Assembly (NCBI RefSeq): GCF_019578655.1
Contig: NC_063258.1
Coordinates: 17,240,802-17,304,801 of the forward strand
DNA: 64,000 nucleotides
From: Ricinus communis
Lineage: Eukaryota; Streptophyta; Magnoliopsida; Malpighiales; Euphorbiaceae
Direction of reading: 5' to 3'
Shown: piece by piece, positions 21,701 to 32,885 of the stretch
Position numbering within the stretch: position 1 is the first letter of the stretch
Layout: each line of letters opens with the position of its first letter
Notes under the pieces: generated by a model
Seen by the model: the letters and a program-made list of their open reading frames with translations, nothing else
Told to the model about the DNA's origin: nothing
The model's database searches: none
Program-made: the position numbers and the translations under genes

Positions 21701-23777
21701 ACTCTCCCTTCCTTAAGAAATTTCGTCCCCGAAATTTTAACAACTCACCAACATTACAATGGAATAGATGCGATACTGCCCTCATATGCTCTTCTACTTC
21801 CCAAGTTGCTTCTCTTGGTGAATGATGACTCCACTTAATTTTGACCATAGGAATGTCTTTATTTCTCAATTTCTTAACCCTTCGATCAAGAATTTCTATC
21901 GGTTCTTCCACATATGTCAACTTTTTTGTGATTTCTATCTCTGGCTCTGGAATGATATGACTAGGATCTGATCTATATCGCCTCAACATAGAAATGTGAA
22001 AAACATCATGAATAGAAGACAACTCTGTAGGTAATGCTAACCTATAAGCCAATGGTCCAACTCTTTCAATAATTTCATAAGGTCCTACATACCTCGGACT
22101 CAATTTCCCTTGTTTACCAAACCTTAATATTCCTTTCCACGGTGATACCCGCAAGAAAACTTTATCACCCACAATATATTCCATTTCCCTTCGATGCAAA
22201 TCAACATAACTCTTTTGTCTGTCTTGTGCTACTTTCAAATTCTTTTTAACTATCTCTATTTTATCCACTGTTTCTTGTACCAATTCTGGACCTTCAAGCT
22301 GTCTTAAACCTTCAACATCCCAGCATACTGGACTTCTACATTTCCTCCCATACAAAGCTTCATAAGGAGCCATACCGATACTAGAATGAAAACTGTTGTT
22401 ATACGCAAATTCCATCTGTGGTATGTAATCATCCCAGTTACCCTTGAACTCAAGTGTGCAAGCCCTCATCATATCTTCTAATGTCTGAATAGTTCTTTCT
22501 GATTGCCCATCTGTTTGAGGATGAAAAGCTGTACTGAAATGAAGCTTAGTACCATATGCTTTCTGCAAACTCTCCCAGAAACGAGAAGTAAATCTGGGAT
22601 CCCTATCTGATACAATAGATATTGGCACACCATGCAATCTAACAATCTCAGAAATATACAATTCAGCAAGTTTATTAAGTGAATCTGTTTGCTTCACAGG
22701 TAAGAAATTAGCACATTTAGTAAGTCGATCAACAATTACCCAAATAGCATCATGCTTGTTAAATGTACGCAGCAATCCCATAATAAAATCCATAGTAATC
22801 TTATCCCACTTCCACACAGGTATAGATAAAGAATGAAGTTTACCTGCAGGTGCCTGGTGCTCTCCTTTCACTTGCTGACATGTCAAACACTTACTCACAA
22901 ATTCTGCCACATCCTTCTTCATTGTCGGCCACCAATAATAAGGCTTCAAATTTTTGTACATTTTGGTACTTCCAGGATGCATTGCATAAGGTGCATAGTG
23001 CGCTTCATGCATGATTTCCTTTCTCAAATTAGCTACATTAGGTACACATACACGATTTCTATTCAATAACACACCATCATCTTTCAACACAAATTGTGTA
23101 TTCTTTCCTTCTTGTACTCTACCCTTCATCCTTTGCAAATAAGAATCTTCACACTGTGCATCTTTAATTTTATCTCCAATCAAAGGCTTTACTTGTAATG
23201 TGGCTAACAGATCATTGTCATAAATATAAAACTTCACATCCATAGCTCTAAGTGCAACTAAATATTCTACATTGTAACAAATCATACTTGAAAAATTTTC
23301 CACTGACTTCCTACTTAAAGCATCAGCAACAACATTTGCTTTTCCAGGATGATAATCAATAGTGCAATCATAATCCTTCAGAAGCTCAATCCATCTTCGT
23401 TGTCTCAGATTCAACTCTTTTTGCATAGGGATATATTTCAAACTCTTATGATTAGTAAATATCTGAAATGTCTCCCCGTATAAATAATGTCGCCATATCT
23501 TCAATGCATGTACAATAGCTGCTAATTCAAGATCATGCGTAGGATAATTCAGCTCATGAGGTCGTAATTGTCTTGAAGCATAAGCTATAACCTTCCCATG
23601 CTGCATTAAGACACATCCAAGTCCTTGCCTAGAAGCATCAGTATATACAACATAACCTCCATTTTCAGATGGCAATGCGAGTATCGGTGTAGTAGTAAGC
23701 CTTTTCTTCAACTCTTGAAAATTTTGATCACATAACTCCGTCCACTGGAATGGCACATTCTTCTTTAACAAAGTCAT
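21696..23777 (-). CDS. pol: Element Y RNase H-integrase-chromodomain frame
   Basis: This 693-codon open frame begins in the RT thumb/connection part and carries RNase H. Asp47 is in YTDAS, with Glu near residue 84 and Asp152 in ADALSR, but residue 109 is Asn (FTNHKS) where related enzymes have Asp (FTDHKS). The integrase zinc site is His260/His267 and Cys297/Cys300. The catalytic triad is Asp330, Asp391 and Glu427, with exact 35-residue spacing between the last two. [20 protein letters not shown] region follows, then a chromodomain at about 620-680 ([19 protein letters not shown]). Chromodomains steer integration into heterochromatin. Its stop codon overlaps the LTR start. Upstream RT is in another frame, so this is the intact end of a broken polyprotein. 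Confidence 0.92.
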   Translation of the reverse strand: MTLLKKNVPFQWTELCDQNFQELKKRLTTTPILALPSENGGYVVYTDASRQGLGCVLMQHGKVIAYASRQLRPHELNYPTHDLELAAIVHALKIWRHYLYGETFQIFTNHKSLKYIPMQKELNLRQRRWIELLKDYDCTIDYHPGKANVVADALSRKSVENFSSMICYNVEYLVALRAMDVKFYIYDNDLLATLQVKPLIGDKIKDAQCEDSYLQRMKGRVQEGKNTQFVLKDDGVLLNRNRVCVPNVANLRKEIMHEAHYAPYAMHPGSTKMYKNLKPYYWWPTMKKDVAEFVSKCLTCQQVKGEHQAPAGKLHSLSIPVWKWDKITMDFIMGLLRTFNKHDAIWVIVDRLTKCANFLPVKQTDSLNKLAELYISEIVRLHGVPISIVSDRDPRFTSRFWESLQKAYGTKLHFSTAFHPQTDGQSERTIQTLEDMMRACTLEFKGNWDDYIPQMEFAYNNSFHSSIGMAPYEALYGRKCRSPVCWDVEGLRQLEGPELVQETVDKIEIVKKNLKVAQDRQKSYVDLHRREMEYIVGDKVFLRVSPWKGILRFGKQGKLSPRYVGPYEIIERVGPLAYRLALPTELSSIHDVFHISMLRRYRSDPSHIIPEPEIEITKKLTYVEEPIEILDRRVKKLRNKDIPMVKIKWSHHSPREATWEVEEHMRAVSHLFHCNVGELLKFRGRNFLRKGEL
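21701..21714 (-). other. Polypurine tract of Y
   Basis: On the reverse strand aaggaagggagagt directly precedes the LTR start TGTAATGCC, as expected for the plus-strand primer. The polyprotein stop codon TAA lies just inside the LTR. Confidence 0.8.
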
Positions 23778-24517
23778 AGAGGCTTAGCAATAACTGAAAA
23801 ATCTTTTACAAATCTTCTATAATAGCCAGCTAACCCAAGAAAACTTCGAACTTCAGAAACATTTCTAGGCGGTTCCCATTCAATAATTGCTTTAATCTTT
23901 GATGAATCTGGTTGGACTCCATGTTTAGAAATAATATGCCCTAAGAATGCAATTTCCTCCATCCAAAACTCGCATTTGTTGAATTTTGCATACAACTGTT
24001 TTTCCCTCAAAATCTGTAAAACAATTCTCAAGTGTTGTTCATGCTCTTCTGGGCTTCTAGAGTAAATTAGAATATCATCAATGAACACAATAACAAAGTG
24101 ATCTAAATATGGCTGGAAAGTCTTGTTCATCAGTGACATAAAAACAGCAGGAGCATTTGTTAAACCAAATGGCATCACAATAAATTCATAGTGCCCATAC
24201 CTTGTTCAATGTTTGTCTTGGCAATAGATTTCTCTTCAACCCGGAGTTGCCAATAACCCCGATCTTAAATCAATTTTAGAGAACACAGTTGCACCTTTTA
24301 ACCGATCAAGCAAATCATCAATTCTCGGCAATGGATATTTATTCTTCACTGTAATCCTATTCAATTGCCTATAATCAATACATAATCGCATACTACCATC
24401 CTTTTCTTCACAAACAGAATCGGGTGCTCCCCAAGGTGAAGTACTTGGCCTGATGAAACCTTTATCAAGTAACTCTTCTAATTGCTTCTTTAATTCTTTC
24501 AATTCTAATGGAGCCAT
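23774..24517 (-). pseudogene. Element Y reverse transcriptase (frameshifted)
   Basis: The N-terminal half is 24,236-24,517 ([16 protein letters not shown], then [10 protein letters not shown] and the palm Asp in FSKIDLRSG). The frame breaks at about 24,240 just after SKIDLRSG, where related proteins continue with a Tyr-Tyr-Gln motif. It recovers at 24,178 with [13 protein letters not shown], and the catalytic box FIDDILIYS follows. This half ends in PL at 23,774, overlapping the next frame, so a second shift separates it from the 693-codon frame. The breaks are small and clustered, so they may be real decay or sequence error. Confidence 0.88.
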
Positions 24518-25185
24518 TCACATGTGGTGCAATGGAAATAGGTGCGACCGGGGATGATGTCAATCTCAAAATCAACCTCTCGATTTGGTGGCAAACCAGG
24601 CAAATCATCTAAGAATATGTTAGGAAATTCTCCGACCACCGGAATGTCTAATACCCCTGGATCGACCTTAGTAGTATCTATAAAACTAATTAGATATGCT
24701 TCACATCCATTTTTAATTAACTGACACGCAGTCACTGCTGAAATCAAACAATTAGGAATTGTCTTCCTTTCACCCACCATTACTATTTTCATTTCTCCTT
24801 GTATTTCCATAGCCATTTCCTTCGTTTTACAATCAACAATAGCATGATTTCTTGACAACCAATCCATCCCCAAAATAACATTAAACTCTCTAAGATTAAT
24901 AACAACCAAATCTGCATGTAGTTTGACACTATCTACTACTACAGGACATGATCTCACTAACGTATTTACTGTGATAATACCCCTAGCAGGCATAGATACA
25001 TATATATCATAACCTAATGCCTCTATATTAGCATGAACATGCGATGCAAAATCATGTGATATGAATGAACATGTGGATCCCGGATCAATAAGAACATGTG
25101 CATCAGAATCATGAATAGAAAGTATACCAGTAACAATTTCAGGTGCTACAAATGCTTCATTTCTAGTAGTAGCAAATACTCTAGC
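24505..25185 (-). pseudogene. Element Y protease region
   Basis: On the reverse strand the active-site region reads HVLIDPGSTCSFIS at about 25,080-25,110, with Pro between Asp and Gly where Thr or Ser is usual. The frame continues through a 162-codon open part (24,505-24,993) with NVILGMDWLSRNHAIVDC, the conserved post-active-site block of chromovirus proteases, and the protease-RT spacer (FLDDLPGLPPNREVDFEIDIIPG). Immediately after DIIPG the frame is lost, so this protein would end early instead of reading into RT. Confidence 0.85.
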
Positions 25186-26391
25186 TTATGCTTGTGGTTG
25201 ACCAATCTGTTCTGATGGTGTTGCTGAAATAGTTAAACCTCCTCTGCCTCTGCCTGAACCAACTGGAATATTTTCACCAACACTACTCTGACCCACTGTA
25301 TAAGATTCTCCAACATTATTTCTTCTCATAGGAAAATCTCTAGAATAATGTCCTGGCCTACTACAAGTAAAACATACTACCGGTCTAGGTCCCCAACATT
25401 CTCCAAGATGTCTCTGTTGCACGTGGGACAAACAGAGCAAACCCTCTCTTGAAACTTGTCCTCCCTCAAGTCCGGATGAATTGTATCCACCTCTACTATA
25501 AGGTACTATGGAGGATCTACTAGATCGACCACCAAACCCTCGTCCACGATAACTACTCCGACTGTGAATTAGAGCCTCCGAACGAAGAAATACTAGTCAT
25601 CTTGGAGGATTACTATAAGTACCAATGATCTTCTTCTTTTTAGCTTCCATAGTATTCTTTTCAAATGATGTTTCTTGACTCTCAAAGCGGCTTCAATTGA
25701 GGCATTGTAATTCCGAGGTTTCACCGCCATTTTCTCACGAATGTCAAGCCTCAAACCCATCTCAAATTTCTTCCTTTTCGGTTCTTGATTGGTTATTTCT
25801 TCCCGTGCATACTTAGATAATCTCACAAATTGAACTTCAGTATCTGCGACATATCATTCTGCTTCAATCAAGAAATTCAAGCTTCTTCTGTCTCTATAAA
25901 TTTGGAGTATACTTCTCGTGAAATTCTCTCAAGAAATCATTCCAAGTCAAAGTCATTGGTCGATCTTTGCTTCTTAAAACTGTTTCCCACCAATCAAGTG
26001 CATCTTTTCTATTAAAGATACCGTATATAGAAGCCTTTGTTCGGATGTGCAATTAAATCTATCCAACACCCTTCCGTATTTCGTAACCATTCCTCGTACC
26101 TCAGTAGGGATCGGGTAGTACCTTGAAAACATTAGCACCTTGTTTCCTAACTCTTTCATAATTCTTATCTATCACGGCCTTTTGTTGTTGAGTCCGAGGC
26201 GCTTGTTGTTGAGCTCGTTGCATCGGAAAATCCATAAACTGTTCCATAACATTTTGTACATTCGATTGTGCAGCATTTTCAGAATGTAGCTCATGCTCAT
26301 CATGTTGATCATGTTCAGATGCATTTTCATGACCATGCACAGACTCTAATGACTTATCTGGGCCAGTTGCATATTCTCCTTGTCTCTCCAT
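25186..26391 (-). pseudogene. gag: Element Y gag (frameshifted)
   Basis: Gag begins at 26,391 (MERQGEY) with a His/Gln-rich leader and breaks near 26,150. Capsid sequence continues in other frames (25,974-26,159, including CTSEQRLLYTVSLIEK; 25,593-25,826, including LRLDIREKMAV), then the nucleocapsid at 25,186-25,440. The zinc knuckle reads C-x2-C-x4-H-x4-F (CFTCSRPGHYSRDF), so the fourth ligand, normally Cys, is Phe here. At least three frame changes are needed to read the whole, so no full Gag can be made. Confidence 0.82.
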
Positions 26392-26488
26392 CTATATATA
26401 TGAAATGCAAATACTCAGTCAAGTTCAAAGAACATATGTCATATGCTTAATGATGAGCAACATGAATCTACTCCCAATGAAACTAATC

Positions 26489-26503
26489 CCTGCTTTGATA
26501 CCA
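26489..26503 (-). other. Primer-binding site of Y (initiator tRNA-Met type)
   Basis: On the reverse strand TGGTATCAAAGCAGG follows the 5' LTR after six bases. It resembles the tggtatcagagc start complementary to initiator tRNA-Met, used by most chromoviruses, with one substitution in the first twelve bases. Confidence 0.75.
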
Positions 26504-26509
26504 CTAAAA

Positions 26510-28741
26510 TGTAACACCCCCATCACATGTTAACCAATAAACATTAGTCAGGAAGCATACAAGCGTCGTAGAATATATACTACAGGTAGATAGGTCAATA
26601 TGCAAATTGTTAAGAATTAAGACACAAGGTTATTAACATATAAACATATGATTATACTTAAACATCATTTAACAAGTATTCAAAACATCTTCTTATGCCT
26701 TACAAGGCACACTTCTATATACATCACATAACTGCATACAAAATGCATCAGGAGGAGACTCCACAAAACTGGCCCAACTTGACAGAACTGCTAAAAGCTA
26801 GACTTCGCATACAACCAACGGATGCACTACTATTTACAAACCTGAAAAGAAAAATTTTGGAGAGGGGTGAGCCTCCAAATGAAATAAATAATCAACATAA
26901 TCTATATCACATACACTTAATACAATTTCCACCCAATCACATAACTTTCCATGATATTCATAGTTTAGGTATAAAGTCATACCATTCTACTCAATTCATT
27001 ACAACCATCATAGAAGAAATACAATTCAACACTTATGGTTAGTTCTCACGGCTTGTGGATCCCCTTTAATGTGCTGCTCCGCCTCATCCTCACATATCAC
27101 ACACGTAGAGCCGCCTCGCCTCATCTCACATTATACACTTTTATAGCCTCTCTAGGCTTTAGCCTCCCAAGGCTTTATATATATATCTTTTTTTTCATAG
27201 GGGAATCCACCATTCACATGCACATATGCACTTAACATCACAATTCAATCATTTCACTTATATCATATTTCAGCAATAACAATTGTTCCACTCAACACCA
27301 ATCATTTCCATCTCAGTCATTCAAACATAAACAATATTAAGCAAACGCAACCATTTGCGGAACATTTGATTAAATATATGAACATAGCAAATATTAACTA
27401 TTTACTTACTTAAAATACACTTATTCTTTTAGCATATAAGAACCTCCTTTCTCCACAACTTCCTTTCCAGGCCTTTGAGTACCTGTCAACACATTCATCA
27501 ATTCACATTTCATGCATATTCCAAATATTCATGTAAATGCTAGTTCTAATGGATTACAAGATCATCCCCTCTCTAATTCATATTAACTCTTCCTCTAAGA
27601 CTCTCAATTATTGTTTTAATATCATAGAAACATTTTCCATCTAGTTAAATACCAATTTAACTTAAATTAACATCAAATAAATTGCATAAAACTAATCTCC
27701 AACATCTCTGTTTTCTAGACAGAATTTAGTACCAAGGTATATTTATTGCTGGGAAAAATTGGCTTAATACAAAAATCTCATATTAAATAGACATATCCGT
27801 CTATGCGTCTAGTTTCATCTCCAAAAAGAATTACTCAATTCCGACTTCTATAGATTTAATTATCTTCAAATTACTGAGCAAGGGTCATACAGCTAGTTGT
27901 ACCCGAGCAGAAATCTGTTTGCTCAATTTAAGCAACCAAAACGGCAAAAATAACGAAATCACAAAACTACAAAGTTATAGAGGACTCTTCAAAATTTTCA
28001 TAGACACCAATTAAGCTTAATTTGGACTCATATAACCCATGTTATGCCTAAAATACAGAACATCAAGGTTGCTGGAATTTTGACAGTTTTCTATCTTGAC
28101 ATACTTAAACTTAAATCAAGCTTAATCTCTATGCAATCATTCAATACTCTACTAATTTATGATAATCAGACCTTTAATTAATCAATGAGAGCATCAAATG
28201 AAGTTTTTCCAATTTGTAATCAAGAACCCTAATGACAAATTAATAACACTCAAATAACAACTTACCAATTTCAGCTTTTGGGTTGCTAATATGCTTAAAT
28301 CCTTTAGCTTTAGCTTGGCTCCTTCAATAGTTGGCAAAATCCTATCTTAATCTTAAGCTTTTCTAGGTATTCCACTCCTCTCTCTTATTCTAAATTTTGT
28401 GTTTTTGGCCATGTACGAATTTTAGAGAAATGAAGAGGTAAAATGAGCTTGCTCATGGTTCCAATTTCCAAGATTCATCTCTCAATGCCACCACCTACTT
28501 AAACTAGTTTTATCAACCTTCAACTATTGGTTCAATTAAGTCTTAAGGCTTAATACACATAACCCAAGTACTTAATCAACTTATCTAAATTAATAACCTA
28601 ATATCATGCTTCTTATTCTCTACTTATAATTAATATATATCTGTTCTCATAAAATAAAAATATCATTGATATACCATCATATGCCCAATGATTAAATGTA
28701 AATGCACATAACATGGATGATGAGAAAATGCAGGCATTACA
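26510..28741 (-). mobile_element. Element Y 5' LTR
   Basis: This 2,232-bp partner of the LTR at 19,398-21,700 lacks about 73 bases after ctagttttatca (near 28,514). The remaining difference is small. The candidate promoter tatatatataaag, in reverse, is at about 27,174-27,186. Confidence 0.93.
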
Positions 28742-28800
28742 ATTACCTTGGAGGGTCACTGGATGTGGAGGAGCGGGTGAATTTGGTGCTCCATTTCTGA
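28742..28800 (+). pseudogene. Element X integrase, terminal piece
   Basis: This continues the integrase C-terminus of X after the Y insertion. The duplicated ATTAC lies at its start, and the frame gives LGGSLDVEERVNLVLHF and stops at the TGA at 28,798-28,800. With Y and one ATTAC set aside, the frame is continuous with QRLKHY at 19,397. Confidence 0.85.
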
Positions 28801-29930
28801 TTCAAAGAAAAGAATAAAGTCCAGCTTATGACTTTAAAAAAGCTTGTTTCTTTTAATTTCGTTTTAATTCTTTAGTTTTCATTGTGAACTTAGTTTGATT
28901 AGATTTTACAGTTTGTTTTTGGTAAGTTTTATTTATGTTGAGTGTATGAGTTGAGGACTCATTGGTTATGCAGGTGAGAAAGAGTGAGAAAGTGCTGGGA
29001 ATCGCAACTTTTGCATTTTCTGGAGTTCAACACGGGCATGTTCGAGACCGTGTTCGTTAACACGGTCCGTGTTCTAATTGAAGAAAATCGAATTAAGATG
29101 AACACGTTTACAGTAGGAAACACGGGCATTTATGCCCGACCGTGTCCACAACACATTCCTGTGTCCAAGACCGTGTCCGAAACATGGGCGTGTTCTCAAA
29201 AGTGGTAAGTCAGCACGTTTTTATTCGCTTAACACGGCCAGATATCTAGACCGTGTTCCTTAACACGGCCATTAGTTTTAGCAAGTTAAATATACCACTT
29301 CATTTTAAAATCTCTGAAAATTTTTTTCTCTCCTTAGTTTTAGCAATTCTCTCCTCTCTTACTCTCTTATTTTTTATTTCTCATCTCGAAGGCTTTGGAT
29401 ATTACGTTTGTCAAGTAAGTATCCTCCAACTTCATTTTCCATTATTTTATTTTGATATTAGTTCAAATTTATGTTTCTTTGTGTTCGAATTTGTGTTTCA
29501 ATTTTTTCTATCTTTTTTAATTTATTTCCTTATTTTATTATATGGTGGATGCATTTACATTCATGTTTGTGCTTGATTTTCTTTTATTTTCTATAATGTA
29601 GTTTATATACTTAACTTGCTCATATTTTCCATTTTTATTTTTCACCATTATTTATGATTGTGATTAATTCCTTATTTTTCTCTTTATTATTATTGTCGGC
29701 CATTAGCATGTTGGTTTGCCTTGTGATAGATTATGGCGAAGTAAACTCCATATGGATGAATTGCAAATTTAATTGGTTAGCATTGCTTGGCAGTGTTGTG
29801 GATTAAATTTTCTTTGCAGGACATTGAGCAGTTTAATTTTATCGAGTTAAATCGTTTGGTTTGTTCATTTTATGTTTATACGCTGTAATTTTGTTGATCC
29901 TTAGTACTAAAAGTTTCCTTTTCAAGTACC
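28801..29930 (+). other. Element X non-coding region between pol and env-like part
   Basis: No gene is supported here. At about 29,028-29,275 there is a dense cluster of ccgtgt/acacgg words like those in the LTR of X. The rest is AT-rich with T-rich tracts. A spacer at this place is usual in Athila elements and may serve transcription or splicing of the env-like frame, which I infer from position only. Confidence 0.6.
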
Positions 29931-31498
29931 ATGTCCACCAGACGAGGATCAAGAGTTTACAAGAGGAGGCGGACCGATGGTTCCTCTTCCTCGCTATCGT
30001 CAGGCGCTGCACCGACTAGTTCAGGCCAAATTAGACCACCGCAGCGCCATCGATTCCTACTTTTCCAAGGGCAGCCCACCTTTGAGCAGAGATATCAATC
30101 GATGAGGCACAAAGATTTGGGAAAGGGCGAGGATAGATCAAGCCAAGATCGGAGACCGCCGAACTTGCAAAAAAATCCACCGATATCTTGAGACGCCCCC
30201 CATTTCAACATTTCTTTGACATTGTTGAACCAACATATAGGGAGTTGACCGTGGAGTTTTCCAAGACTTTCTTTCTGCAAAGCCGGGCCATGGGACTTCC
30301 AACAACCGGATGCGATCGATTTCGGACTAGCAAGGCAGACTTTCACGATGAGTGTATAACAATTTGGGGTACACTTAGGCTTGTGGACCGAGGAGGATGC
30401 AACCGGAGAGGTTTATAGTCGTATACACACGCCTGGTGTGTCATATCCATGATGTGGCCGAGATTTGATGACACCGAGGGTTATGCCGCCACCAAGGCCT
30501 AACTTGCCCGAGGGATCATGATACTTGCATGCATTGCTAGCTAGGACCATCACTGGCAGGGAAGATAGTGGTGGTGTAGTTACCCAGCCGAACCTGTTTA
30601 TACTTTACAAAGATGCACGACCGCCTATCGACATGGGGTACTTATTGGCCAGATAGATCAGTGCCTTTTGCAACAACTCAAAGAAGGTATTTTTCTATTT
30701 TGGGACTTACATTACTCGACTGGCTAGGAGCTTAGGAGTTTTGGAAGCGATACCACATTTGACAGAGCTGGGGGTGATGGAAACGTTGGGACTTCCCCAG
30801 ATGGTTAGTATGGGGATGGTGACTCGTAGGCAGGGTTCGCTAGGACCGAGGTATAGATCGAGGAATGCTCTCTTGGCGACGCGAGAGGAGCGACCTGCCC
30901 CACGAGCCCATGGTACATGTGGATGTCCCACCTTCTTCCGATATTCCGAGTCTTCCTCCACCATCTACTTCAGCCTCCTTCGGGTCTTCACCGCTTTAGG
31001 AGTCTCCCCAATTGAGATTAGAGAGCTGCAGCTTAGAGTGCAGAGGTTTGGCAGAGGAGCAACAGTAGCATTTCATTCGACAAGAGGCTTTTCAATAAGA
31101 CCTTTTACAGCGTCAGGCTGAGTTTCAGAGCCAGATGATGGCTCAGTTTGAGAGGCAGAGGGCTATGCTTCAAGCCCTGATTAAGCAGGGAGGTAGGTTA
31201 GAGGCCTCTATGGCCAATGACATGTTTGATGATATTTTTGCTACAGACTTTGCACCTGCCTGTCCATAGAGCCGGGTTCTAGAGCAGAGCCATTTTGACA
31301 TCCCTCTAGCGGATGATCTTGCTGGCCCTCCCTCTCCGACTGAGCACCTTTCAACACAGCAGCCTGACAAGCCTCCTATTAACGCTGCTCCTACATGTGA
31401 CACTACTTCCGATCCTCAGAGAGCAGCCACTCCACCACAGACCAGCCAGCGCCCTGATATACTTGTTGATGCACCTCTTTTCACTCTGGAGCCATAAT
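29931..31498 (+). pseudogene. Element X env-like / Athila ORF1-like region (broken)
   Basis: The region begins with MSTRRGSRVYKRRR at 29,931, a basic start like those of Athila post-pol proteins. Recognisable blocks follow in changing frames: FDIVEPTYRELTVEFSKTFFLQSRAM (30,188-30,418), then text matching the family around YSRIHTPGVS and MMWPRFDDTEGYAA. Later come a glutamine-rich part near 31,100-31,170 and a Pro/Thr-rich end to TAA at 31,496-31,498. There are at least four frame changes. Its role in Athila elements is unknown; an envelope-like function has been proposed because of its position. I see no clear signal peptide or membrane segment. Confidence 0.7.
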
Positions 31499-32870
31499 CA
31501 GGGCAGTATTAGTTTCTTTTTCCTTTTTCATTTTATATATTTTGTACACTAAGGATAATGTGTCCTTCAAGTGTGGGGTGGGTGATATTTATCCCATCTT
31601 AGTTATTTGTTTATTCTTTGTGCAATTTTTTGTAAAATTTTAAAAATTTTTCACTTTGTTTCGATGCTCTTACTGTTGACTTGATTTTGAAATCCTGTTT
31701 ATGTCCATGTGATCGGGTAAAACCGATAGTGTTGAGTTTTGCGGAAGAGTGTAAGATAATTAGTTTGAGTTTTGCACTAAGTTGCTTTAGTTTATTTAAT
31801 TCTGTTTTCATGATTTTTGTTTGGAACCTACTCAAAAGCACACTTGTGAGAAATTGAGCCTAAATTGTAAGCATACACTTTATATGCTTGTATTTATTTC
31901 TTCTTGAGAGTGCCAAGTACTGTCTTTACTTTTAGAACTTGCTCGGTACTGCTTATGAGGGCCACAAGGAGAGTTTAACACTTTGGTATGATAGAGGCAC
32001 TTAGGTTTTTCATTCTAGCCAAATAGCCTTTATTCGTTTATTGATTCTGTAGATAACTCCCTCTTTCACCATTTTCTATCATATTTCATTGCCACTTAGT
32101 TTTATTATGCTTTGGGTTATGATTTTGCACATGAGTTGTTTTTATTGGGAATTTTTGTCTTGGGAATAGCTTTGGAATCTTGTAGCAGCTTACTTCAATC
32201 CAAAAAGAAATTCACTCTATTATGTGAATGTTCTTCCCTTATGAAAAAAAAAGAGAGAAAAAAAGAAAGAAGAAAAATATAGAAATAGAAGAATAAAAGG
32301 GAAAGGTGATGAAAAGAAAGAAAGTAAGTGAGCCAAACATAGGGACTTGATTCCTATTTCCCACCTTGGACTACTGTTCATTGTTTATCCCTTATAATTT
32401 TTGTGGCTTGTGTGCAGGTCATGTATTTCATTGCAGAACACCATAGGTTCAACTCTGACCAAATTTAACTACCCCTACCTAATCCCCATTACAACCCTTA
32501 TAAAGACCTCTTGACATGGTTGTTGACTCTCCATAAGTGGTAGGAGTAGGATTTAAGAGCAAGCATATAGTAAGTAAGGCAGTAGTTGATGCATTGAGCG
32601 ATTAAACACTACCCTTTAAACACTTTGAGTGATTTAGAGTGAACCTAGTGAGGAGTTGGTTCTGAATAATTTTTTTGAGACAGTATTGTGTGAATTATTG
32701 GCATCTTAGTTGTGATACTTGAATTGATTGCTTATTTTCTTTTTGTTTGACTTACGCTTGTTAAGGATATGTGCAGGAGCTCTCTAGCTTCTCTGTCAGT
32801 TTAAGTATTGTTCCTTAGTGGTTTATTTTCCTTATTTTACTTTTGATTGCTTGAGGACAAGCAATGAGCT
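31499..32870 (+). other. Element X 3' non-coding region
   Basis: No gene is supported. The motif caagtgtggggtgggtg near 31,568 resembles the purine tract next to the 3' LTR, and such an internal copy after the env-like part is common in Athila elements. A long A/G run lies at 32,241-32,330. Confidence 0.65.
32241..32330 (+). repeat. Purine (GA/A) low-complexity tract
   Basis: About 90 bases made almost only of A and G, interrupted by a few T, within the 3' non-coding part of X. Confidence 0.8.
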
Positions 32871-32885
32871 AAGTGTGGGGTTAAG
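32871..32885 (+). other. Polypurine tract of X
   Basis: The bases aagtgtggggttaag stand directly before the 3' LTR start TGATGTGCG. Position and the shared gtgtgggg core support the call, although two T residues weaken it as a pure purine tract. Confidence 0.7.

Larger units (their letters stand above)
19398..28741 (-). mobile_element. Element Y: chromovirus (Tekay/Del-like) nested in X
   Basis: Y is 9,344 bp with termini TGTAA...TTACA and 5-bp duplications ATTAC at 19,393-19,397 and 28,742-28,746. It lies in the reverse orientation inside the integrase C-terminus of X. Order on the reverse strand is 5' LTR (28,741-26,510), primer site, gag, protease, RT, RNase H, integrase, chromodomain, purine tract, 3' LTR (21,700-19,398). 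Long LTRs, an initiator-Met-type primer site and a C-terminal chromodomain indicate the Tekay/Del branch of chromoviruses. Gag and RT have frame breaks but the last 693 codons are open. Confidence 0.95.

Noticed and set aside
28984..29208. A 74-codon frame as a small gene
   Set aside because: It consists of the ccgtgt/acacgg motif cluster of X's non-coding region.
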